64,000 nt of DNA from an uncultured Collinsella sp. (GCA_959018755.1 CAUEMA010000004.1:1-64000); one strand, 5' to 3'; shown: positions 53,677 through 62,347, counted from the first letter of the stretch. Made by a program: numbers and translations. Notes: generated by a model from the sequence alone, not told the origin.

Positions 53677-53706
53677 GGTATAACTCGGTATAAGTTGGTA
53701 TAACTA
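53677..53706 (+). promoter_or_regulatory. three 10-bp repeats upstream of the AAA ATPase
   Basis: GGTATAACTC, GGTATAAGTT and GGTATAACTA start at 53677, 53687 and 53697, exactly one helical turn apart, 33 bases before the ATPase start. Same-face spacing suggests cooperative protein binding, and TATAACT may also serve as a -10 box. A control site for the adjacent gene is inferred. Confidence 0.6.
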
Positions 53707-53738
53707 TTACCAGGGTTTGCCAATCCGAGGAGGCCGAC

Positions 53739-54857
53739 ATGAATCCAAATCCCTTTAAGCCCACGGCTGGCAAGCGGCCTCCGATACTCGTCGGTCGCGA
53801 GTCGGTCATCGAAGATTTCGAGGAAGGGCTCGATAATGGCGCCGGAGCGCCGGGTAGGCTCATGCTCATTACGGGAAACCGCGGCTGCGGCAAGACGGTT
53901 CTCCTGCGGGAGCTGCAACGTCTGGCCAGCGAGCGCGGATGGGCGGTTGTCTCCGATTCCGCTTCGCTTGGCTTATGCGACCGCTTGGCCGACGCGCTTC
54001 GCTCGAATAAACCCGTTGTGACGTCAATGGAGTTCGGTCCGTCGTTTGGTCGGATGTCGGTCGAGGCGGCGCGGGCAAAGGGCGAGACGTTGCGAGGGCT
54101 GGTCAACAAGCGCCTTAAGAAGCTCGGTCCAGGCAAGGGCATCCTGTTTGCGATTGACGAGGCGCAATCGGCGTCTATCGAGGAACTGGCGGCTCTTGCC
54201 GTTCTCTATCAGCAGGTGCTCGGAGACCAGGATGCCACGGGCTTGCCCGATAGCGACCAGCGCGGTCTTGCGCTGGTGTTCGCCGGCTTACCCAGTATGG
54301 TTGACGACCTGCTCGAAGAGCCGAGCGTGACGTTTTTGCGGCGTGCCCAGCAGCGTACGCTGGGGGCGATATCTTTGCCCAAGGTGCGCGATTCATATGT
54401 CCGGACGGTCAAAGACGCTGGTCTTTACGTTGACGCGGAGACGGCGGACCTTGCGGCGCGCAAGAGCATGGGGCATCCCTACATGGTTCAGCTGGTGGGC
54501 TATTACATGTGGCGGTCTGCTGTCCGGCGTGGCTCGCAGGCCATTGAAGAGCGCGATGTCGAGGATGGTCATGCGGATGCCGTCTCCGAGTTCTACGAAG
54601 CGGTTGACGCGCCCCTGTATTACGGGCTGCGCAGTCCGCAACGCCTCTTTATCGAGGCTATGGCTGCTGATGAGGGTAAACCGACGCGCATGGCGGATAT
54701 CATTGAGCGCTGTGATCGTACCCAGAGCTGGGCGAGTAAATATCGCGCAAGCCTGATTCGCGAGCGCGTCATCGAGGCTGCCGGATACGGCCTCGTCCGG
54801 TTTACCGTGCCCATGCTGGGCGAGTATATCCGCGACCGCATTTTATGGCACGAGTAG
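53739..54857 (+). CDS. AAA ATPase with C-terminal winged helix
   Basis: The 372-residue protein has a P-loop GNRGCGKT (residues 46-53) after the start MNPNPFKPTAGKRPPILVGR, Walker B GILFAIDEAQSA (near 135), VFAGLPSMVDDLLEEPSVTF, FLRRAQQRTLGAIS, HPYMVQLVGYYMW, and a C-terminal helix-turn-helix (MADIIERCDRTQSWASKYRA). It is the intact paralogue of the truncated gene at 2638-3561. CGAGGAGG precedes ATG. Proteins of this type (archaeal-ATPase/orc-like with a winged helix) could be DNA-binding regulators; the function is not established. Its stop is one base from the GTG of the uvrA-like gene, so the two may be coupled. Confidence 0.82.
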   Translation: MNPNPFKPTAGKRPPILVGRESVIEDFEEGLDNGAGAPGRLMLITGNRGCGKTVLLRELQRLASERGWAVVSDSASLGLCDRLADALRSNKPVVTSMEFGPSFGRMSVEAARAKGETLRGLVNKRLKKLGPGKGILFAIDEAQSASIEELAALAVLYQQVLGDQDATGLPDSDQRGLALVFAGLPSMVDDLLEEPSVTFLRRAQQRTLGAISLPKVRDSYVRTVKDAGLYVDAETADLAARKSMGHPYMVQLVGYYMWRSAVRRGSQAIEERDVEDGHADAVSEFYEAVDAPLYYGLRSPQRLFIEAMAADEGKPTRMADIIERCDRTQSWASKYRASLIRERVIEAAGYGLVRFTVPMLGEYIRDRILWHE

Positions 54858-54858
54858 G

Positions 54859-57363
54859 GTGATAAAGGTGACGGAACAGAAGATGAGCCCGCAGGCTATC
54901 GAGGTGCGCGGCGCGCGCGTACACAACCTCAAGGACGTCGATATCGATATCCCGCTGGGAAGGCTCGTGGGCATTGCCGGCGTGTCGGGTTCGGGCAAGA
55001 GTTCGCTGGCGTTGGGCGTCCTCTATGCCGAGGGCTCGCGTCGTTACCTGGAGGCGCTCAGCACCTATACTCGTCGTCGCCTGACGCAGGCTGAGCATGC
55101 CCAGGTAGACGAGGTACTGCATGTGCCGGCGGCGCTCGCGTTGCATCAACGCCCCAGCGTGCCAGGTGTGCGCTCGACCTTTGGCACCATGACCGAGCTC
55201 AACAATAGCCTGCGTCTGCTCTTTAGCCGTTGCGCCCATCACGTGTGCCCGCACTGCGGGGCGCGCGTGGAGCCGAGCCTTAACGTTGCCGCTGGCCTGT
55301 CGCTCACGTGCTCCGCATGTGGTCGCGAGTTCTACGCGCCGAGCGCCGAGGATTTGGCTTTCAATAGTGGTGGTGCGTGCCCTACCTGCGGCGGCACCGG
55401 TGTCATGCGCGAGGTGGACGAGGCGAGTCTGGTGCCCGATGAGTCCAAGACCATCAACGAAGGTGCGGTGCTTCCTTGGGGCACGCTCATGTGGGACCTG
55501 ATGAAGCAAGTTGCCGGTGAGATGGGTGTGCGCACCGACGTGCCGTTTAACCAGCTCACGCCTCTAGAGCGCGACATCGTGTTCCATGGTCCGGCGGTTA
55601 AAAAGCACATTCTCTACGTTCCCAAAAACGGCGAGGGCGCCACGCCGCTCGACTTTACCTATTACAACGCCGTCTATACCGTTGAGAATGCGCTTGCCAA
55701 GGTTAAGGACGATAAGGGCCTCAAACGCGTTGCGCGCTTTTTGCGCGAGGGGCCATGCCGTGACTGTGGCGGCACGCGTCTCTCCGAGGCCGCGCGCCAG
55801 CCCCAGGTGCGCGGTATCAATCTGGCGCAGGCCGCGGCCATGACGCTGGGCGAGGCGATTGAGTGGGTGCGCGGGGTGCCCGCATCCTTGCCGGCCGAGA
55901 TGCAGCCCATGGCGACGGATATCTGCGATTCGTTTTTGAGCACGGCTCGTCGTCTGGTCGACCTGGGTCTCGATTACCTTTCACTCGACCGCGCCGGTGC
56001 CACGCTCTCCACGGGTGAGCGCCAGCGTGTGCAGCTCGCCCGCGTGGTACGCAATCGATCGACGGGCGTGCTTTATGTGCTGGACGAGCCCTCGATCGGC
56101 TTGCATCCGGCAAATGTCGACGGCCTGGTTGGCGTGATGCGCGACCTGGTAGGCGACGGCAACACCGTGGTTGTTGTCGACCACGATACGCGCGTACTGG
56201 CGGAAGCTGACTATCTGGTCGAGATGGGCCCCGTTGCCGGAGCAGGTGGCGGTAACGTGATCGCTGCAGGTACGGTGGACGAGGTCGAACAATCGCGGGG
56301 CAGCCGCATCGCCCCGTTTTTGCGCGCAGAGTCCAAGCGCATGCGTCCGCAGGTGACTGACGAGGAAATGTTCGACCAGGGACATATCCGCATGGCAACC
56401 GATGCCATTCATACCGTAAAACCGCTCGAAGTCGATATCCCGCGCGGCCGTCTCGTCGCGGTGACGGGCGTTTCGGGCTCGGGCAAGACGACGTTGGTGC
56501 TCGAGACACTCATCCCGGCACTTAAGGCACAGGCAGCTGGCGAGCGTCTGCCAAGACACGTGCGTTGGGTCGATGCCGAGGGTATTGCCCGCGCAAACCT
56601 GATTGACGCCACGCCCATCGGCGCCAACGTGCGCTCGACGGTCGCAACCTATGCCGACATCCATGACGAGCTGCGTCGTGCCTTCGCCCGCACGCCCGAG
56701 GCCAAGGCAGCCGGCTACAAGGCGGGTGCCTTTAGCTACAACACCGGCGCCTTGCGCTGCCCTACGTGCGATGGCACGGGCTCGATATCGCTCGATGTGC
56801 AGTTTTTGCCCGACGTCGAGATCGTCTGCCCGGCATGTCGCGGTTCGCGTTATGCGGACACGGCTTCGCGTATCCATCGTGAGGGCAAGGACGGGAGCTT
56901 GCTTACGTTGCCGCAGCTCATGGACATGAATGTGGACGAGGCTATCGACGCCACGGTGGGACTCAAGAAGGTTCAGGCGCGCTTGCAGACCTTGCACGAC
57001 CTTGGCTTGGGCTATCTCACACTCGGTGAGCCCACGCCGGCGCTATCGGGCGGCGAGGCTCAGCGTCTTAAGCTTGCGAGCGAGATGGGCCGCGTGCAGG
57101 ATGATGCCATATTCGTATTTGACGAGCCCACGATCGGCCTGCATCCGCTCGATGTCCAGGTGTTGCTGAGTGTGTTTGATGGCCTCGTTGCTAAGGGCGC
57201 CACGGTTATCGTGATCGAGCACGACCTCGACCTCATCCGTAACGCCGATTATGTGATCGACATGGGCCCGGGCGGTGGCGATGCGGGCGGGCAAATCGTC
57301 TGCGCTGGCACGCCTGGCGACATCGCGGCCTGCCCCACAAGCATTACCGGTCGCTACCTATAA
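54859..57363 (+). CDS. UvrA2-like ABC ATPase without UvrB-binding domain
   Basis: The 834-residue protein has two UvrA-type ABC modules: GVSGSGKSSLALGVLYAEGS (near 38) and GVSGSGKTTLVLETLIPAL (near 536), signatures LSTGERQRVQLARV and LSGGEAQRLKLASEM, and zinc-coordinating CPHCG, CSACG and CPTCGGTG clusters. After CPHCGARVEPS the sequence moves within about 20 residues to CSACGREF. The region of about 120 residues that binds UvrB in UvrA is therefore absent, as in UvrA2 and drug-resistance UvrA-like proteins. Start GTG 54859 is uncertain; GTG 54868 and ATG 54883 are alternatives. Confidence 0.85.
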   Translation: MIKVTEQKMSPQAIEVRGARVHNLKDVDIDIPLGRLVGIAGVSGSGKSSLALGVLYAEGSRRYLEALSTYTRRRLTQAEHAQVDEVLHVPAALALHQRPSVPGVRSTFGTMTELNNSLRLLFSRCAHHVCPHCGARVEPSLNVAAGLSLTCSACGREFYAPSAEDLAFNSGGACPTCGGTGVMREVDEASLVPDESKTINEGAVLPWGTLMWDLMKQVAGEMGVRTDVPFNQLTPLERDIVFHGPAVKKHILYVPKNGEGATPLDFTYYNAVYTVENALAKVKDDKGLKRVARFLREGPCRDCGGTRLSEAARQPQVRGINLAQAAAMTLGEAIEWVRGVPASLPAEMQPMATDICDSFLSTARRLVDLGLDYLSLDRAGATLSTGERQRVQLARVVRNRSTGVLYVLDEPSIGLHPANVDGLVGVMRDLVGDGNTVVVVDHDTRVLAEADYLVEMGPVAGAGGGNVIAAGTVDEVEQSRGSRIAPFLRAESKRMRPQVTDEEMFDQGHIRMATDAIHTVKPLEVDIPRGRLVAVTGVSGSGKTTLVLETLIPALKAQAAGERLPRHVRWVDAEGIARANLIDATPIGANVRSTVATYADIHDELRRAFARTPEAKAAGYKAGAFSYNTGALRCPTCDGTGSISLDVQFLPDVEIVCPACRGSRYADTASRIHREGKDGSLLTLPQLMDMNVDEAIDATVGLKKVQARLQTLHDLGLGYLTLGEPTPALSGGEAQRLKLASEMGRVQDDAIFVFDEPTIGLHPLDVQVLLSVFDGLVAKGATVIVIEHDLDLIRNADYVIDMGPGGGDAGGQIVCAGTPGDIAACPTSITGRYL

Positions 57364-57366
57364 CCG

Positions 57367-57399
57367 AATGTGACAAAGGGGCAGTTCCTTTGTCACATT
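57367..57399. repeat. family C palindrome, copy 3 (most symmetric)
   Basis: AATGTGACAAAGG, then GGCAGTT, then CCTTTGTCACATT: 13-bp perfect arms. It starts 4 bases after the uvrA-like stop and contains the trmL stop codon (TGA of the minus strand at 57393-57395), so it would serve both convergent transcripts. Confidence 0.85.
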
Positions 57400-57992
57400 C
57401 CCGGAAAGCCTGTTTGGCGCAGGGCCTCGTAGAGGACGATGGCGGCGCTGTTGGAGAGGTTGAGTGCGTTGATGCGGTAGTCGTCCGGATTGACGAAGTT
57501 GCCGCAGATATCCTGCCGAAGGATGGCCTCATGGCTGTCCTCGGTATGTCCCAGCGATTCCTCGTGGGCTTCCCAGGCCTCGGCGTTGTCGAGTGAGTCA
57601 CAATCGCGCAGCATCGGGATGCGCTCGCAGCGCTCGGGCGCCGCGGCAAGCAGTGGCTCGGGAATGCCCGAGCTCTCGCTGCCAAAGACCAAGTAGTCGC
57701 CATCGCGGTAGGTGCTCTGCGCATAGGTGCGGCGTGCCTTTTTGGTCAGCAGATGCAGACGTTCGTCGGCAGGGGAGAGGCCGTTGCGCGCAAGGAAATC
57801 CTCCCAGCCGGCATAGGTCGTCACGTCCAAGTTTTGCCAGTAGCCCAGTCCGGCGCGACGCACCGTCTTGTCATCGAGCGAAAACCCCAGCGGCTCTACC
57901 AGATGCAGGCGGGCGCCGGCAACCACGCAGGTGCGGCCGATATTGCCCGTATTGGCCGGAATCTCGGGCGCATACAGCACGATGTTGAACAT
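57393..57992 (-). CDS. trmL: tRNA (cytidine/uridine-34-2'-O)-methyltransferase TrmL
   Basis: The 199-residue SPOUT enzyme starts MFNIVLYAPEIPANTGNIGR and has LHLVEPLGFSLDDKTVRRAG, the knot region YLVFGSESSGIPEPLL, IPMLRD and the C-terminal LNLSNSAAIVLYEALRQTGF. It methylates the 2'-O of the wobble base of tRNA-Leu isoacceptors. AAGGAGA precedes ATG at 57992. An insertion near 150-175 (LGHTEDSHEAILRQDICGNF) is longer than in E. coli TrmL. A much longer upstream frame is not coding. Confidence 0.93.
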   Translation of the reverse strand: MFNIVLYAPEIPANTGNIGRTCVVAGARLHLVEPLGFSLDDKTVRRAGLGYWQNLDVTTYAGWEDFLARNGLSPADERLHLLTKKARRTYAQSTYRDGDYLVFGSESSGIPEPLLAAAPERCERIPMLRDCDSLDNAEAWEAHEESLGHTEDSHEAILRQDICGNFVNPDDYRINALNLSNSAAIVLYEALRQTGFPGM

Positions 57993-58015
57993 GAATCTCC
58001 TTGGCTCAGAACGAA

Positions 58016-58048
58016 AAACCACCACGAAGGGTACCTTCGTGGTGGTTT
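58016..58048 (-). terminator. intrinsic terminator of the CobW-type gene
   Basis: AAACCACCACGAAGG and CCTTCGTGGTGGTTT form a perfect 15-bp stem; on the minus strand it is followed by TTCG after the T-rich stem end. It lies 40 bases after the GTPase stop. Confidence 0.9.
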
Positions 58049-58087
58049 GGCGGTTATGTAGGCGGAAAAATGCCCGCTTGGATAAAC

Positions 58088-59218
58088 CTAGGCACGGTGC
58101 CAGTCGGTCAGGCAGGCATCGAGGGAGGCGATGAGCGCATCCTTGTCCATGTGACGGCCGATGATGCACAGGCTCGTCATACGGTCGCCCGTCTCGTCGT
58201 CCCAAATCTGCATGATCTCGGGATTCTCGTCGATGATCTTCTGCTTCTCGCCCTCGGGCGCGGAGTCAACGAACAGACCGTTCTCCATTAGGCGCATCTG
58301 GTGGCCGGCCTGCTCAAACATGTAGCACATGTCCGGATTGCCGGTCTGCCACAGCGGGCCCTTGACGCGAATGACCTCGTCGGGCCACTCCTGCTCAACA
58401 AAATTGGTGAACTTCTGCAGGTCAAATGGCTTGCGGCGCGAGTACACAAAGGTCTCGATGTCGTACTCGAGCACTTCGGGGTCGTCGTGCTCCTCGGGAT
58501 GCTCCATGGCCTCGATCCAGGCGGCGGAGTTGTAGGCGCGCATAAAGTCGAAGCGGTCGGTATCGAGCAGCTCCTCCATGGGGACCTCGCCGTTTTGAGC
58601 CTCGACAATCACAGCGTCCTTCTGCAGGCTGCGCACGATGGCCTTGAGCTCGGCGATCTGCTCAGGGCTCACGGTATCGGTCTTGTTGAGAATCAGCGTG
58701 GAACAGAACTCGATCTGCTGGATGAGCAGGCTTTCGATGTCGTCCTCGTCGATATCCTCGGCCAGCAGGTCGCGACCGCCGTTGAACTCGTCGTACATGC
58801 GGGCGCAGTCGACCACAGCCACGATGTTGTCGAGCGCAAGCTTGGGCTGACCGCCCACCTTGGCCTCGTCGCAGAAGCTCGAGATGGTGTAGGCGATGGG
58901 GATGGGCTCGCAAATGCCCGAGGCCTCGATGATGATGTAGTCGAAGTCGCCCGAATCGGCGATGCCCTGCAGCTGGTTGGCCAGGTCGTCCGAAAGCGTG
59001 CAGCAGATGCAGCCGTTGGTGAGCGGGATGAGGTCGTCGGTCTCGGAAAGACCGCCGTCGGCGATAAGGCTGGCGTCGACGTTGATCTCGCCGATGTCGT
59101 TGACGATCACGGCGGCGCGGATGCCGCCGTCGTTAGCGAGGATGTGGTTGAGCAGCGTGGTCTTGCCGGCACCGAGGTATCCGGTAAGCATGATGATCTT
59201 CACGGGTTTGTTGGGCAT
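58088..59218 (-). CDS. CobW/YjiA-family GTP-binding metallochaperone
   Basis: The 376-residue G3E GTPase has Walker A GYLGAGKTTLLNHIL (near 12), the metal-binding GCICCTL (CxCC, near 68), Walker B YIIIEASGICEP, LNKTDTV and a C-terminal CobW_C domain with KFTNFVEQEWPDEVIRVKGP. ATG at 59218 is chosen because AAAGGAGGG lies just upstream; the in-frame ATG at 59239 would overlap that site. It probably delivers zinc or another metal to a client protein. It faces no operon partner. Confidence 0.9.
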   Translation of the reverse strand: MPNKPVKIIMLTGYLGAGKTTLLNHILANDGGIRAAVIVNDIGEINVDASLIADGGLSETDDLIPLTNGCICCTLSDDLANQLQGIADSGDFDYIIIEASGICEPIPIAYTISSFCDEAKVGGQPKLALDNIVAVVDCARMYDEFNGGRDLLAEDIDEDDIESLLIQQIEFCSTLILNKTDTVSPEQIAELKAIVRSLQKDAVIVEAQNGEVPMEELLDTDRFDFMRAYNSAAWIEAMEHPEEHDDPEVLEYDIETFVYSRRKPFDLQKFTNFVEQEWPDEVIRVKGPLWQTGNPDMCYMFEQAGHQMRLMENGLFVDSAPEGEKQKIIDENPEIMQIWDDETGDRMTSLCIIGRHMDKDALIASLDACLTDWHRA

Positions 59219-59304
59219 GTGCCCTCCTTTGTTAGACATGGCTTACAGTTAAATCTTATGCCAAACGTTCGCTCTTATACCCACGCGCCGGCAAATAACA
59301 CAGG

Positions 59305-59646
59305 CTACTCCCAGGCTCCCCATACATCAGGGCAATAGCCGACGGTGGCCTTTTTGCCGTTGCGCACGATGGGCTCGGCCAAGACCTGCTGATTCTCGAG
59401 CAGTTTATCGAAGCGCTGACTGGGGGTGAGGTGCTGGATGAGCGCGAGCGTCTCCTCGTCCTTGGCCTTGGGGTTGAGCAGCTTGTCGATGCCGCCGACC
59501 GCTTGCATTACGCTCGTAAGCTCGCCCTTGCTCATCTCCTTTTCCTTAAGGTCGATAAACTGCACCTTAATGCGGCGCTCTTTGAAGAAGCGCTGCGCTT
59601 TCTTGGTATCGAACGACTTCTTAGCCCCGAAGATTTGAATATTCAT
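59305..59646 (-). CDS. ArsC/Spx-family protein lacking the catalytic cysteine
   Basis: The 113-residue thioredoxin-fold protein starts MNIQIFGAKKSFDTKKAQRF and continues FIDLKEKEMSKGELTSVMQA, LNPKAKDE and PIVRNGKKATVGYCPDVW. The position of the CxxC or CX5R cysteine (normally YGNPxCSTCRKA) reads GAKKSFDTKKA, so neither arsenate reduction nor Spx redox sensing by that cysteine is expected. It is 12 bases after the flavodoxin-like gene and probably in its operon. Confidence 0.82.
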   Translation of the reverse strand: MNIQIFGAKKSFDTKKAQRFFKERRIKVQFIDLKEKEMSKGELTSVMQAVGGIDKLLNPKAKDEETLALIQHLTPSQRFDKLLENQQVLAEPIVRNGKKATVGYCPDVWGAWE

Positions 59647-59658
59647 GGCCCCGCCGCT

Positions 59659-60282
59659 CTATCGAATGAAGTTGGTCGTTGCGCGATCGGCTTCGGGCGC
59701 GTTGATACCGGCGGCCTGACCTGCCTCGATGCAGCGCAGGAGCCAGGCCATGTTCTTGCCGATGTTTCGCATGGTGGCAAGGCCCTCGGCGTCCCCATCG
59801 GCGTCGCCGGGCACGCGGCCAAACACGTTGTTCCAGTAGGTGGAAGCAACCACGGGCATTTGCTTAATGGTGAAGTACTTGTTGAGCACATCGAAGGTGG
59901 TCGACGTACCGCCGCGACGGGCGACGGCGACTGCGGCGCCGGGTTTGTGCTCAAAGGCATGCCCGCCTGCATAGAAGGCGCGATCGAGGGCCGAAAGGAT
60001 GCGGCCGCTGGGGTGCGCGTAGTAGACGGGCGAGCCAAAGACAAAGCCGTCGGCCTGTTCGGCGGCAGCGATCAGCTCGTTGACCACGTCGTCGTCAAAG
60101 GTGCAGCGTCCGCCAAGCTTGCCGCACTGACCGCAGCCGATGCAGTCGCGAATGGGCTTGGCGCCCAGCTGAAACACCTCGGTATCAATGCCTTCGGCAT
60201 TGAGCTGCTCGGCGACTTCGGCGAGTGCGCGGGCGGTGTTGCCGTTTGCCTTGGGGCTGCCATTGACCAAAAGAACCTTCAT
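59659..60282 (-). CDS. flavodoxin-family NAD(P)H-dependent oxidoreductase
   Basis: The 207-residue protein has the FMN loop VLLVNGSPKANGNTARALAE (residues 3-22), a CIGCGQCGKLGGRCTFDDD cysteine cluster (near 47-66) and GSPVYYAHPSGRILSALDRA. It is of the iron-sulfur-flavoprotein/WrbA-like type and related to the protein at 1998-2528, though clearly divergent. GGGAG is 6 bases before ATG at 60282. It lies just upstream of the ArsC-like gene. Confidence 0.88.
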   Translation of the reverse strand: MKVLLVNGSPKANGNTARALAEVAEQLNAEGIDTEVFQLGAKPIRDCIGCGQCGKLGGRCTFDDDVVNELIAAAEQADGFVFGSPVYYAHPSGRILSALDRAFYAGGHAFEHKPGAAVAVARRGGTSTTFDVLNKYFTIKQMPVVASTYWNNVFGRVPGDADGDAEGLATMRNIGKNMAWLLRCIEAGQAAGINAPEADRATTNFIR

Positions 60283-60344
60283 CACAAACTCCCTCTGCTG
60301 TCGGTGACTTCTGCGGAGGATTATCGCACGAGAGGGTAGATGGC

Positions 60345-60389
60345 GTGGGGCGCGAAGTGAAACGGCTCGTGTTTCACATCGCGCCCCAC
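60345..60389. terminator. two-part hairpin between gene ends and starts
   Basis: GTGGGGCGCGA pairs with TCGCGCCCCAC, and inside TGAAAC pairs with GTTTCA. It lies just after the diguanylate cyclase stop (minus strand). No U tract is visible on either side. Confidence 0.6.
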
Positions 60390-60393
60390 AACG

Positions 60394-61923
60394 CTAGTCC
60401 AGCTTGGTGCCCGGTACTTGCGGCGCCTCTTTAAGCAACGCTTTGAGCTCGTTCAAAATGGAAACGGGCTGTCGATCAACGCTGTCCAGATGAAGCGTCG
60501 CCACACGAATGGGTGGCTGATATTCAAGCGAGCCGATGAGCACGGGAGAACCCAGGAACCGCTCGATTTCTTCTGCGATCGCGTCGGTCTCTTCGGGATC
60601 AAAGTCGTCGAAAAGCGCCGCGAATGCCGGCCCCGTCGAGCGGAACAGGCGACCCTTGCCGCGCGAGCATTCCATGAGGCAGGCGGCGCTTTCTGCCAAA
60701 ACGCGGTCGCCCGCATCAAAGCCAAAGCGGGCATTGACCTGAGCGATATCGTCGATTTTAATGGCGATCAAACCAGCCCTGCGCGCCACGCGACGCATTT
60801 CGCCAATGGCGTTGACCAGGGCGTGAATATCGCCCAGGCCGGTCACAGAATCAGTCGTATCTGCCAAGCTTCGGTTGACGATAATGCCTACATACATGCT
60901 GGGCTCGGTATCGGTGCCGTCCAAGCGGTAGCCCGTGCAGTCGCAAAGCACGTACGCTCCGGTGGCATCCATTACGCGATACTGCATGTAGTGGAAGTGC
61001 CACGTGCTGTTTATCACCATGTCGAGCTCGGCGCGTACGTTGTCGCGGTCCTCGGGATGAACGCGGGCGAGCCACATGTCGAGTGAGTTAAAAGGGTGCT
61101 GGGAGGGCAGGTCAAAATCGCGCACGGCGTTAACCGACCATTGCGATTCTCCCGTATCGAGGTTAAGGATGAACGGATAGCGCGTCTCGGAGCTCATGGA
61201 GATCGCTTGGAACACCCGGTCGTTGCAGGGAAGCTGATCGACGATTGGGCGTTGCGGTGCGTCATCGCCTTTCAGTTGCTGCACACGATGCATGAGCTTA
61301 TAGCGATACATCTTGCGATCGGCATCCATCGTCATCTGGCGACGCGTGTCGCCGGCAAGCGGGTCGACGCGCGAGCAGCCAAAGCTAAAGCTGCCGATCA
61401 TGGGCGCCTTGCCGCCTGAGCTCGCCTCGATCAGCCCGGTACGTACCTGCTCCAAGCGCTGCTCGAGTTCAGTCTCGTTTGCGGAGAGCGAGATGAGCAC
61501 AAACTCGTCTCCACCGATACGGAACAGCATCTCATCGTGTTCCATGGTTTCGGAGAGCGTGCGGCAGATGCTCAGAATATAGCGATTGCCTTCGGCGTGG
61601 CCAAACCTATCATTGCAATGCTTGAGATGGTCGATGTCAATATAGGCGCAGGTGAAGGGGTCGCCTTTGCGCCAGAGTTGCTCGACGTGACGGTCGAATC
61701 CGTTGCGGTTGCCCAAGTTGGTGAGCGGATCGATATAGGCGTTGCTCTCAAGCAGCCGGCGCTCTTGCTGCAGGATGGCGTGCGTCTTTTGCAGTTGCTC
61801 GCCAACGGCGCGTAGCCCAGCAGGCAGCGCGGCAACATCGAGTTCGGCGGTCGAGATGCCATTCGCAAGTCGCTGAAGATAGGCAATAATCGATTGCTCG
61901 CCCAGGCGATATGATTCGTTCAT
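60394..61923 (-). CDS. diguanylate cyclase with two GGDEF-like domains
   Basis: The 509-residue protein has a helical N-terminus, a first GGDEF domain (DPLTNLGNRNGFDRHVEQLW; YIDIDHLKHCNDRFGHAEGN; active site RIGGDEFVL near 140), a PAS-like middle (FILNLDTGESQWSVNAVRDF), and a second GGDEF-like domain (DSVTGLGDIHALVNAIGEM) whose signature reads STGPAFAAL and should be inactive. It probably makes cyclic di-GMP with the first domain and senses or dimerises with the rest. AAGGAGG precedes ATG. An EAL remnant lies just upstream on the same strand. Confidence 0.88.
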   Translation of the reverse strand: MNESYRLGEQSIIAYLQRLANGISTAELDVAALPAGLRAVGEQLQKTHAILQQERRLLESNAYIDPLTNLGNRNGFDRHVEQLWRKGDPFTCAYIDIDHLKHCNDRFGHAEGNRYILSICRTLSETMEHDEMLFRIGGDEFVLISLSANETELEQRLEQVRTGLIEASSGGKAPMIGSFSFGCSRVDPLAGDTRRQMTMDADRKMYRYKLMHRVQQLKGDDAPQRPIVDQLPCNDRVFQAISMSSETRYPFILNLDTGESQWSVNAVRDFDLPSQHPFNSLDMWLARVHPEDRDNVRAELDMVINSTWHFHYMQYRVMDATGAYVLCDCTGYRLDGTDTEPSMYVGIIVNRSLADTTDSVTGLGDIHALVNAIGEMRRVARRAGLIAIKIDDIAQVNARFGFDAGDRVLAESAACLMECSRGKGRLFRSTGPAFAALFDDFDPEETDAIAEEIERFLGSPVLIGSLEYQPPIRVATLHLDSVDRQPVSILNELKALLKEAPQVPGTKLD

Positions 61924-62050
61924 GATGGATAACCTCCTTGGGCGGAACAGCGGTTTGTATCATATCCCCAATTCGGTTTGAATTGGGGATATAAGTTAAC
62001 TAATGGAGGCAAATTCCCCCTTCGGCGGTGGTGTTTTGCGCGCGAGCGTA

Positions 62051-62347
62051 TCAGTTGTTATTGCCACCATCGAGCAATGCCTCAAAATCCTTCGCTGGCA
62101 TGGGGCGGTAGTAGAGGAAGCCTTGAGCGTCGCGGGCGCCCATTTGCCGTAGCACGTTCGCCTGCTCATTTGTCTCGACGCCTTCGACCACGACGGGCAG
62201 ATGGAGCGAATGCGCCATCTCGAGCATTGATGAAATGATTTGCGTGCTGCGGCCATGATCGCCGTCGATGGGTGCAATCTGCCAAATGTGCTTGTCGAGC
62301 GTCACCATAAAGCCGCTTTCCTCGAGTGCGGGGATATGGGTGCACAT
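62051..62347 (-). pseudogene. EAL-domain phosphodiesterase remnant
   Basis: The frame joins the start of an EAL domain (HIPALEESGFMVTLDKHIWQ) directly to its end (IISSMLEMAHSLHLPVVVEG, then VETNEQANVLRQMGARDAQG and FLYYRPMP). The roughly 150 residues between, with the catalytic acidic residues, are gone. Full domains have about 240 residues. It is the 3' end of a former GGDEF/EAL gene with an internal deletion, next to an intact diguanylate cyclase. Confidence 0.7.
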
